This document shows positions 34,972 to 44,100 of a stretch of 64,000 nt of DNA, piece by piece (the first letter of the stretch is position 1; each line of letters begins with the position of its first letter). The position numbers and the translations under genes were made by a program. The notes below the pieces were generated by a model, which was not told the origin of the DNA, made no database searches, and saw only the letters and a program-made list of their open reading frames with translations. Source of the DNA: Lawsonibacter asaccharolyticus (GTDB lineage Bacteria; Bacillota; Clostridia; Oscillospirales; Oscillospiraceae); assembly GCA_003112755.1 (NCBI GenBank), contig BFBT01000002.1, positions 1 through 64,000 of the forward strand, written 5' to 3'.

Positions 34972-35520
34972 TTACCCGCAATTTGATGCGGGCAGCGCAA
35001 CCAGCTGTGGCGGAAGGGACCTGGCCACATCCTCAAAAGTTGGGTACTCTGTGAGTGGAACTATCTTTGCAACCGGTGTTTTTTGCGTGACTGGCACAGC
35101 TTGGCAAAGGTCAAACAAGAGCAGCCGGTGAGAGGAATAGAATACGCCTTTCACCTTCATCGCTGGAAGGCCTTCCCAGCCCATCGTCATCCGTACTGAG
35201 TCGGCAAGAGCTTTGTTCCCCAAGGAAATGCGCTTCTGGGGCCAGCTGCTGTCCCGCTCATAGAAGGGGAGGGACAACTCCTGTACGGTCCGAAGTTCCG
35301 CCTCGGAGAAAGCCTTGAGGACGATTTGCTGCCCATCGTAGGTAGAGCATAGACAGACATGGGTTGGGTAGTTGAGTTCGATGATTGCGGCCTGGTTAAA
35401 GGACAATCTCCTGGAGAAGATACGCAACTCAGAGGTAGAGTAGGAGATCAGCTTCGGGTTCAAGACCCTGAACTGGCTCGGATCAAAGTCAGGAAGGAAC
35501 GATGGATTTCGATGCAGCAT
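34972..35520 (-). CDS. Hypothetical protein overlapping the recombinase gene
   Basis: This 182-aa protein starts MLHRNPSFLPDFDPSQF. The ATG at 35520 was chosen because TTGGAGG lies upstream; it overlaps the 3' end of the recombinase by 32 bases, so the two are coupled. Mixed alpha/beta composition with no known motif. Likely co-expressed with the recombinase and methylase-like protein under the 37440 promoter. Confidence 0.65.
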   Translation of the reverse strand: MLHRNPSFLPDFDPSQFRVLNPKLISYSTSELRIFSRRLSFNQAAIIELNYPTHVCLCSTYDGQQIVLKAFSEAELRTVQELSLPFYERDSSWPQKRISLGNKALADSVRMTMGWEGLPAMKVKGVFYSSHRLLLFDLCQAVPVTQKTPVAKIVPLTEYPTFEDVARSLPPQLVALPASNCG

Positions 35521-36568
35521 ATCTATGTTTTCCTCCAATCTCGACTGGATACACCCGCAAATTTGGCTCGATTGTGATGCTGTAGTCGGTCCGCAGGAAG
35601 CCTGTCCATACGGTAGAAAACAGGATGCGCTGGACTTCAATCCAGTCGGTTTCTGACACGAGTTTTGGATGATAGTCTATGATTTCGTATTTGGGGAGCT
35701 GCCCCCTGTTTTTAACCGATTTGTGGGAAAACAGATCCTGGACGAAAGTCTTTTGCATGGTCACATTCCCTGCATACCGCTCGTTGGATAGGATATAGAG
35801 GATTGTTGCATGAGACCAGAATTCCTTCCCCTGTGGAGAGGGGATATGGTATATATGGAGCAAATCTCGAATCTCAGAAATCGAATAGCGCATCAGTACC
35901 CATCCATATATCATCCGCACAACATGGCTGGTGACCGGGTCTTCGGCCAAATCCCGCCCTTCCCGCAAGTATCCGTATAAATCCACGATGCGAGGAATGC
36001 CGCGGGCAAACCGTTTCCGGATTCCCCATTTTACTGCCAGCGATTTGGTCTCAGACTCAGACTGGGCCAGCGTGGACAGCAGGTTGAGCTGCAGCTCGCT
36101 GTTCGATGCCAGCGTATGCAGGCCATCCGCTTCGAACAGTACTCCCACAGGTGGGTTCAGGTTTTTCAGCATCCGACAGGTGGAAACGCAGTCTACCGTG
36201 TTGCGGGCGAAGCGGGTAACCGACTTGGTGAGTACTAATGAGACCCTCCCGGTCTTACAGTCCCCAATTAGCCGGTTGAAGTCTTTGCGTTTCTTCATGG
36301 AAGTAGCCGAGATCCCCTCATCAGCATAGACATCCACCAGTGTCCAGTGCTTGTTCTGCGCAATCTTGTCCTCATATTCCTGCCGCTGCAGGTCGTAGCT
36401 CTCGACTTGATCGTCGGACATCGTGGAGACCCGGCAGTAGGCACCAACCAGCTCGTCCTTCTCACGAATATCAATGCAGTACTCTTCCTTCGCCGGAATC
36501 ACCCGCACCTCATGAGCGTCCAGATCCTCATGGAACCGCCTGCGCCGTTCTTCCCTGGAACTGCCCAA
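35489..36568 (-). CDS. Large serine recombinase
   Basis: This 359-aa protein has a resolvase catalytic domain: AYCRVSTMSDDQ holds the nucleophilic Ser (~residue 49). Next come YADEGISATSMKKRKDFNRL and LVLTKSVTRFARNTVD, then the recombinase domain (GIPRIVDLYGYLREG, SISEIRDLLH, YILSNERYAGNV). The C-terminal zinc ribbon/coiled coil of integrases is short, so it is smaller than most large serine integrases (~500 aa). A TTG start at 36568 has GGAGG 9 bases upstream, inside the end of the methylase-like gene. It could integrate or resolve the element. Confidence 0.85.
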   Translation of the reverse strand: MGSSREERRRRFHEDLDAHEVRVIPAKEEYCIDIREKDELVGAYCRVSTMSDDQVESYDLQRQEYEDKIAQNKHWTLVDVYADEGISATSMKKRKDFNRLIGDCKTGRVSLVLTKSVTRFARNTVDCVSTCRMLKNLNPPVGVLFEADGLHTLASNSELQLNLLSTLAQSESETKSLAVKWGIRKRFARGIPRIVDLYGYLREGRDLAEDPVTSHVVRMIYGWVLMRYSISEIRDLLHIYHIPSPQGKEFWSHATILYILSNERYAGNVTMQKTFVQDLFSHKSVKNRGQLPKYEIIDYHPKLVSETDWIEVQRILFSTVWTGFLRTDYSITIEPNLRVYPVEIGGKHRYAASKSIVPS

Positions 36569-36569
36569 C

Positions 36570-37373
36570 CTAAATCACCTCCAGGCCACCGTCTGCCGGA
36601 GGAATATCTACACGGCCCATTTCCAGCCTAAGTTGTTCGATCGCCCGCCGTTCCTGCCATCGAGGGAAGAAAAAGGCTGGTGTGAACCAGACATTCGAAC
36701 CTTGCTTTTGCAGTAGAGGAGACACGCTGGAGAGCGGCTGTGTCAAACTGTTGTCCACAACAATGTAGCCTGGACAGCCGAGAAGGCTAAGTTGGATATA
36801 GCACATGCAGGCCGCCAGCCGGTCTACATCCTGGGCGGCAAACAAAACGCTGGTTTGGAAGTTGATACTCGGCTTCTGTGTCCGGCAGGCATTGGCAAAG
36901 GCGACCAGCAAGGCGCCAGCACCGCAGGCTGGATCATATACAGAAATCCAGCCGTTTGCCTCGATTTTTTCCTTCAACCTATCCGAAAGAGTCATTTCAG
37001 CCATCATCTTCGCAATGTCGTAGGGCGTGAAGAACTGTCCCTTCCAATGGTTGTTCAGTCCCAGACTCATGAACACTGTCCCCAAAAGATCCTGCTGCGG
37101 ATCTGTCTCCAGCCCAAGTACTACCTGCGAAAAAGCCTCCACAAACAACCCAAATTCATCCGCTGTGTATTTCGCTGAGATGGAAGTGTACAGTTGCTCT
37201 CGCTCTGCTTGGGCAGATCCAAAATCTACGCTGTTGGCAATCGAGATTGCCGACATCAGGATGAAATCCTCCCAGATCTCCCATATGGAGAGCTTCCCGG
37301 CTCCGAGCTGTTCCAGTAGCCGCACAATCTGTTCCTGGTGACGGTTTTTCAGCCACATTCTGCTTCTGCTCAT
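36570..37373 (-). CDS. N-6 DNA methylase-like protein lacking the NPPY motif
   Basis: This 267-aa protein has the HsdM-type N-6 adenine methylase signature GQFFTPYDIAKMMAEM and the SAM-binding motif YDPACGAGALLVAFANA. The catalytic motif IV (NPPY/F) expected after ~60-70 residues is not present; the corresponding segment reads IVVDNSLTQPLSS. No target-recognition domain is present. It may bind SAM without methylating, or be a regulator. Start by GGGGAGGAATT. First gene of the operon with the recombinase, directly behind a promoter with two operators. Confidence 0.75.
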   Translation of the reverse strand: MSRSRMWLKNRHQEQIVRLLEQLGAGKLSIWEIWEDFILMSAISIANSVDFGSAQAEREQLYTSISAKYTADEFGLFVEAFSQVVLGLETDPQQDLLGTVFMSLGLNNHWKGQFFTPYDIAKMMAEMTLSDRLKEKIEANGWISVYDPACGAGALLVAFANACRTQKPSINFQTSVLFAAQDVDRLAACMCYIQLSLLGCPGYIVVDNSLTQPLSSVSPLLQKQGSNVWFTPAFFFPRWQERRAIEQLRLEMGRVDIPPADGGLEVI

Positions 37374-37406
37374 AATTCCTCCCCTGGCGCATTTCGTCCC
37401 CTATCA

Positions 37407-37463
37407 GCATGGCACCATGCCGTTTTTGGCCCCATGATAGCATGGCACCATGCCAAATGTCAA
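37407..37463 (-). promoter_or_regulatory. Canonical promoter with two identical palindromic operators
   Basis: The minus strand has TTGACA (37463-37458), an 18-base spacer and TATCAT (37439-37434). The palindrome GCATGGCACCATGCC fills the spacer (37440-37454) and recurs downstream (37407-37421), 33 bp centre to centre, about three helical turns. A ribbon-helix-helix protein is encoded divergently. This fits repression by that protein. Confidence 0.75.
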
Positions 37464-37482
37464 CCTTTTTCGTTTTGTGATA

Positions 37483-37512
37483 TTGCCGAAAATTGTTTCC
37501 CCGTGGTATAAT
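37483..37512 (+). promoter_or_regulatory. Canonical promoter of the ribbon-helix-helix gene
   Basis: TTGCCG (37483-37488), an 18-base spacer and TATAAT (37507-37512), preceded by TGG. Confidence 0.65.
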
Positions 37513-37550
37513 TAGACCCAAATTTTGTGTGTAGAAAGGGGATGGTTGGC

Positions 37551-37772
37551 ATGGCTGCGAGCGAGAAAAAAAGAAAAAGCAATAGGAGATATCTTGAGAA
37601 ATGCGATTTAATCACACTAAAACCACGAATAGAACGCGGGCGACTGATCAGATTGGCCGCATCAGAATCTGGACAAAGTCTGCAGGGGTACATATTAGAG
37701 GCGACTGAGCAGCGGATGGAGCGGGAGGGAAAACCGGTCTGGTCAGCAGGAGATGAGCCTGGCGAGCGGTAA
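37551..37772 (+). CDS. Ribbon-helix-helix (Arc/MetJ-type) DNA-binding protein
   Basis: This 73-aa protein has the basic start AASEKKRKSNRRYLEK, then ITLKPRIERGRLIRLAASES (beta strand and first helix) and SLQGYILEATEQRMERE (second helix), the usual Arc-type layout. GAAAGGGG precedes the start; the ATG at 37551 gives 9-base spacing. It is divergent from the methylase/recombinase operon and most likely binds the twin palindromes at 37407-37454 (inference). Confidence 0.75.
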   Translation: MAASEKKRKSNRRYLEKCDLITLKPRIERGRLIRLAASESGQSLQGYILEATEQRMEREGKPVWSAGDEPGER

Positions 37773-37795
37773 CCTATCGGACGAAATATATTAAC

Positions 37796-37822
37796 AGGGC
37801 GGCTGGGAAGGCCGCCCTTTCT
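37796..37822 (+). terminator. Rho-independent terminator
   Basis: The stem AGGGCGGC / GCCGCCCT with a TGGGAAG loop is followed by TTCTTTG. Confidence 0.75.
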
Positions 37823-37844
37823 TTGTTAGGGAGGTTTGATTAAG

Positions 37845-38079
37845 TCTTTTTTAACGAAGAAAACTGCTGTGGGCCGCTTCGTTCTGATAGAGCTCTCGCG
37901 GCACGAGCTTCTTCTGGAAGCCCGTGTATGGCATGCAGGGCAGCCCGGCGAAACGGTTTCAGTTGTGACAACGGCCAACTCACGGATCCGATGCGAAGCG
38001 GATTGCCATCGCAGCACTCCCAGATGGAGGCTGCGGAAGGCAAATGACAATTTCCTGCTGCATTTTTTCTTAAAAAAGA
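37845..38079. repeat. Interspersed inverted repeat, compact copy H (235 bp)
   Basis: Outer ends are TCTTTTTTAACGAAGAAA (37845-37862) and TTTTTTCTTAAAAAAGA (38063-38079). The inner end is CTCACGGATCC (37979-37989). It contains CGAAACGGTTTCA (37949-37961) and the CACGAGCTTC...GAAGCCCGTG hairpin, whose left half resembles copy G. Lies between convergent genes. Confidence 0.75.
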
Positions 38080-38094
38080 TTCATTCACACGAAA

Positions 38095-38121
38095 AGACGG
38101 GCCGCCAAAATGGCGACCCGT
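38095..38121 (-). terminator. Terminator of the giant SLH gene
   Basis: The stem GACGGGCCGCC / GGCGACCCGTC (one mismatch) is followed by TTTTCG on the minus strand. Confidence 0.7.
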
Positions 38122-38141
38122 CCTTGTATTTTGTTAAGCTA

Positions 38142-41100
38142 TCAGCCCAACTTCGTCCACTTTTCAATCCCATCCTGGGCATCATGGCGGTGCGTATTGG
38201 CAGCCTCGATGATATCCCAATAGAACCAATCAGTTTCCTTGATGTCGGAGAAGGTTTTATAGCCAGGAATGACAGACTTGGCAGAAGCATTGCGGCCCAG
38301 GATCCGGTTGATCATCACGACCGTCTCGGCGCGGGTGATCTTGTTGTCAGGTCTGAATGTGCCATTACCGTAGCCCTGCACCAGCCCGGCCGCAGCGGCC
38401 GTGTTGATGTTCTGGCGGGCCCAGTGTGTGGCAATATCGGTGAAGTGGTCGCCGCCAGTGGAGTCCTTGGCATCGCAGAAGCGGGCCAGGATGGTCGCCA
38501 GTTGAGCACGGGTGATATGGTCGTTGGGGCCAAACTTGCTGTTGTCATAGCCAGCCAGGATACCGGCATTGGACAGCGTGGCAATGGCCGTGCGGTTCCA
38601 GGCATCGGGCGCCACATCCTTGAAGGTGCAGACGCTGGTCTCGAACTGGAGTTTGGCCTCATCGGACAACAGCCGATAGATGATCATGGCAACCTCACCG
38701 CGGGTAATGTTGGCCATGGGAGCCGCCTTATCGGCAGTCCGGCCAGCAATATATGCGATGTGGTCTTCCTTATTCAGCATCCAGGACTTGTCGTTCTGGG
38801 CAGGAGGAACAGGCTTCACGGGTTGCTCAACGGCTTCCTTCTCCCACTTGGCGTAGAGAGTGAAACTCTTCTTCACGGGCTCGGAGAAATCATACTCATT
38901 CTTCAGAGCCTTATCAGTGTACCAGCCCTTGAAGACATAGCCCTTTCTGGCGGGTTCCTTCGGCTCGCGGACCGTTTCGTTGCGCTCAACAGTCTTGGAA
39001 GCCACAGAAGATCCGCCATTGCTGTCGAACCGGACCGTGTAGTCGTAGGAGGAACTGCTACTGCCGCCGCCGCCACCACCGCTGCTGGGCACACGGCCCT
39101 GAACAATGGTCACAGTCTGAACCAGGCTGGCCATATTGTCAGCAGTGTGGCTGTACCGGATCTCATAGGTGCCGGAAGCCAGGCCGGTGACGGAGGTTCC
39201 ATCAATCTTGGTCCACTCGCCGCCAGAGAGGCGATATTCCATATTGACGGTGGTGTTGGTCAGGGAACCGTCGTTCCGCCCGCGCACGCTCTCGTCCGTG
39301 TGGCCTACAGTGGGAGCCGCAGGACGGGAGGGAATGTGGATGGTTTGATGGTCGCTGCCTAGGTGGTCCTCATCGCCGGGGACGCGGATGATGATGTCCT
39401 GCCCAGTCATGCCGGAAACATCCATGGGCTCCGTTGCTGGCTTCCAGGTTTTGCCGCCATCGGTGGAATACTCCATGTTGCCGGTGGTGTTGATGGTTTC
39501 CTTATCTGTATCCAGGATCACGCTGGGAGTCGGGTGCTTTTCGGGGATGTGGATAGTCGTCTCCTCGCCGGGCAGCTCAGTACCGGTGGCCGGCTCACGA
39601 ATGATGATGTCCTTACCGCCCATGTCAGAGACATCGAAAGGATCAGGGCAGGGCTTCCAGGTCTCACCGCCGTCATCACTGTACTCCAAATCTTTGGAGG
39701 GAGAGATGATGCCGGTATTGGGATCCAGAGTCACCTCAGGAGCAGGCTTTTTCTCGGGAATGGTCACAGTCACTTCGCTGCTGGCCGGTTTGTCGTCCTC
39801 AGCGGGATAGCGGACGATGATATTCTTGCCGTCCAGGTCAGACACATCCAGGGGTTCAGTCGCAGGGTTCCAGGTCTCACCGCCGTCGGTGGAATACTCC
39901 ATATCCTCGGTGGTGTTGATGGTCTGGTTCTCGGTGTCCAGCTCCACGATCGGGCCATCGGGCCGTGCAGGAACGATGATGGTTGTCTCGGCGCTGGCAA
40001 ACTCATCCTCGGTAGAGGGCAGCCGAATCAGGATCGTCTCGCCGGTGTGGTCGGAGACCTTCAGGGGCTCAGTGGCCTGCGTCCAAGTCTCGCCGCCGTC
40101 TGTGGAGTACTCCATGTCAGTGGTTGTGTTGATGGTCTCATCGTGGTTGTTGATCTCGACCTCAGGCTTGGGCCGGCGACCAGGGATTACGATGGCGACC
40201 GGCTCGCTGGGAAACTCATCATCATCGCCGTGGTTGCGAATGTAGATAGTAGTCCCAGCCTGGTTGGACACATCCAGGGGCTCGGTGGCTTGAGCCCAGG
40301 TTTTGCCATCAGAGGAGACATCCATGCTGGTGGTGGTATTGATGGTCTCATCGTCCATATCCAGCTTGACATCAGGCTGCTTGGCATAGCTGAAAATCTC
40401 GATGCTCACAGGGTTGCTGGCGAAGGTAGTCTCCGTATGGGCGGTGCGGACGATGATCGTCTGTCCGGCCATATTGGAAACATCCAGGGCGCCGCCCTCG
40501 ATTTTGGTCCAGCTCCCGCCGCCATTGATCGAATACTCAGCGTTGGTCAACCCAGTGACCTGGATCTTTTCCTTGTCAATAGACCAGGTGGGAGCCGCCT
40601 CGCGCAGAGGCGCAGTAACCATCTCAGGCAGGCTGGCAAAGTGTTCAGTGTCGTGTTTGGCGCGGACTGTCAGGCCCTGGCCGCACTTATCAGAGACATC
40701 ATAGCCGTCGCCAACATCTGTCCAGGCTTTGCCGTCCAGGACTTGACCCAGGGCCGAATCGGCCTCCAGGGTTTCGGCATCCATGTCAAAGCAGAAGTTG
40801 GGCAGAATGTTACGGGTAGGAATGATGACATCAGAGGTGTTGCTGGCCGGATCAGTGCCGTTGCAGCTGTACCGAACCTGGATGTTTTCACCAACCAGGT
40901 TGGAGACAGACATGTTGTCCAGGCAGGGGCTCCAGCTCTCGCCATCAAAATACTCCATGGCGGTAGTGCTGTTCATGGTCTCGGCCTCATTGTTGACCGC
41001 GATCACAGGAGCAACGCCGCGAGTGGGAACATGGACTGTGCAGGGGTCGCTGTGGAAGGACGAGTCCTCGATGGCCTCGATGCGAACCAGGATATCCTGG

Positions 41101-44100
41101 CCCTGGAGGTTTTCCACATCCATGTCATCGGTGCAGGAGTTCCATGTGCCGCCATTGTCCGTGGAATACTCCATGGCATCGGTGGTGTTCATGGTGTAGT
41201 CGTAGGGGTTGACGGTCACATTGGGGGCAGCAGGCCGCTCGGGTAGAGTCTCGATGGTAACAGCGCCAGGCTTGCCGGTGCCATCGTCAATGAGCCCCAC
41301 ATAAATGGTGCTGCCAGGCTTCACGGAGGAGCCATCGTCCAGCTTATCGGTCATCGAATAGTCGTTGCCGGCCTGGACAACTTCACCGTTGAAGTGGATG
41401 GTCTCATCCTTGTAGTTGATCTCATATTCGAGGCCAGTATCCGCAATGGTGCGGGTCTTAGTCGAGGTCTCATTGGACGCCTTGTGGTTGTCAGTCTCAG
41501 CCAAGCGCATGGTCACTGTATAGTCGGTGTCCGGGATCAAACCAGAGAACTTGGGGGTCGACTGCCAATTCAGGCCGCTGTCAATGCTGTATTCAGCACC
41601 TGGGACTGGGTTGACAGCGATGGTAGTCGTGGTACGGTTGGCAATGCTAGGATCAGCATCGAGGGTCTGCGCCGCACGCTCGATGGTCATGTTCGCTTCG
41701 ACCGTATCAGATTCCAGCTCATAGTTGGTTTCTGGGGCCAGGTAGAAGCGAACCGTGTAGGTGCCGGCATTCACAGGCGCTTCAGCGCTGGAGTAGGGAG
41801 AATTGTTGGTGAGAGTACCAAAGTACATCACGCTCACAGATTTCACGCCATCTAGTTCAGCCAGGGTGCTGGTGTACGGATAGGGCTGTCCAATGCCAGT
41901 ATAGGTTGTGGCGTAGTCCTTCATCTCGGGGATATCCACCTGATGCTTGCTGGTAGAGCCGACGACAGGCCTGGAAGCAGACTGCTCATGGTTGTCGTCT
42001 CCCTTCATGCGCACCAGGATCGTATAGCTGGTGCAGGGGTTCAGGTCCTCAAAGACATTGCTATCCTGCCAGTCGATGCCGCCATTGATGCTGTACTCGG
42101 CACCAGGGATGGCGGAGGCAGTCAGGGAGGTGGCTCCGGCTTTCTCCAGGGAGGCCACAGGGGCTTCCTGAGGGGCCTTCTTGATGATCAGCTTGGCCGT
42201 GTAGGGGCCGGGAGCGACTGTGTAGCCATCCTCGGCGGTAAACTCGGCCGTCACCTGATACTCGCCCGCATTGGTGGGCGGGGTCGTGGAGGGCTCATAG
42301 TCCTTGCCCACATAGGTGATGGTCACAGAGGTGATGCCAGGGATACCGTCAGCGCCATGGTAGGCCTGCATCTGCCCATTGTAGGTGGTCGACTCATCCT
42401 TCAGGACAGGCGCCAGAGGCTTGCTGTTCTGGATGATGTGCATGGTGGGAGAGGGCAGCTCCTCGGGAAGCTGATAACCGTCGGCGGGGGTGAACTCGAT
42501 AGTTACCTTGTAGTCTCCGGGAGCGGAGGGAGCTGAGCTGAGGCTGCCGTATCTGGTGATTTGCATGTCAGAGATGCCGGTGATAGACTTGGGCAGCATA
42601 AAGGTCTTGGCCGTACCATCGAACTCATAGGTCTGGTCTGCGATGTCAGGGAACCGGACAGTGGTTTTTTCAGTCCGCTGCTCGGTGGCAGAACCAGTAT
42701 GTTCCTTGTAGAACTTGGTCTCCACAGCCTTGGGGATGATGCTGTACACTGTATCGCGGTTCAGGCCGGTGAAAACACCGGTGGTCTGCCAGCTGCGGCC
42801 ACCGTCGATGCTGTAGCTTACGCCCTCAGTCGTCTCGATGGTGATGCTGGAGTCGGTCACGGAAGTGACCACAGGTGCCAGAGGCGCGGCCTGCTCAGCC
42901 TTGTTGATGGTGAGATTGGCGTATTGAGGCTGGATTTGGTCGTAGCCGACATCCATCTTGTAGGTGACAGCCACCTTGTAGGTGCCAGGATCGGTGGGAG
43001 CCTCAGTGCTGGGACCATACACGGTATCGTTGATGCCGGTGAAGGTCTGAACCACTTCCGTGCAGCCGGTCGGCTGATTGGCAACCAGGCGCTTGCCAGT
43101 CCCGTCGTAGGTATAAACCGCGGACTGGACTGTATCGGCAGTGGCAGTCTGATTGGCCGTCCGGATGGTGGCGGAGGACTCAGGGCTTTCATCGTGGTTT
43201 TCGTCAGCTGGGTATTTCACCTTGACTGTGTATTCGGTGTTGGGGGTCAGCCCCTCAAACAGGGTGCTGAGTTGATACTTGCTGTCATTGATACCATCAA
43301 TAGCATAGACGGCGCCCGGGATGGTCGTGATCGAGATACTGTTGGTACCAACATTGCTGGCCGTGGGGACGGGCGGAGCCTGCCGCTTGGCCTTGTTAAT
43401 GGTCAGGGTCGTTTCGACCGGATCGATGGGAGCATAGCCGGAATTCATCTCGAAGGTGACTTTCACCTGATAGATGCCGGCATTGGTGGGGGCAGCGGCC
43501 GTCCACTGGTCGTCCACATAGTACTGAACGGTGCTCTTTACAACGCCAGAGATGGGAGCTACGCGGTAGGAGATGGGGCTGCCCGTGTAATCAGCCGACT
43601 GAGGTTGCAGGTCAGTGGACCCGGCCTGCTGCTGTTCGGTGGAAAACTTGGCGGAGGAAGGTTTAGATTCCGCATAGTTCTTGTCCTCGGACTCCAGCAA
43701 CTTCTGGTAGAAGGTGTACTCGGTGCCAGGGTCCAGGTGCTCGAACACAGGGCTCTCCTGCCAGATGATACCGTCCCGGCTGTATTCGGCGCTCTCGATT
43801 GTATTCAGAGTGACGCTGGTCGTCGTGCAGGACAGCATGGTAGGAGCGGGGCAGGTGCGGGACGCCTGGTTGATAGTATAGCTGACCCGGGCAGGCGCGA
43901 GCTGCTCAAAGCCGGGCACCATGGTAAACTCGACAATAGCTGTGTAGGTGCCGGCATTCACCGGAGGTGAGTTGGACTGATACTTATTGTTGTTCAAATC
44001 ATCGCCTGTATAGCGCACAGACATGGACTGGATACCCTCTGTGGTGCCAGGCAAAGGGAAGGGGGTGGCGTTGCCATCATAGACCTTACTGAACGCGGTG

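Noticed and set aside
36006..36019. AAACCGTTTCC in the recombinase gene as another palindrome site
   Set aside because: Only one half matches the consensus, and it lies within coding sequence; treated as chance.
38100..41250. Long plus-strand open frames opposite the giant SLH gene
   Set aside because: They mirror the repetitive coding strand (frames of 508 and 627 codons) and have no start signals; shadows of the real gene. The same applies to frames opposite 42000-52600.
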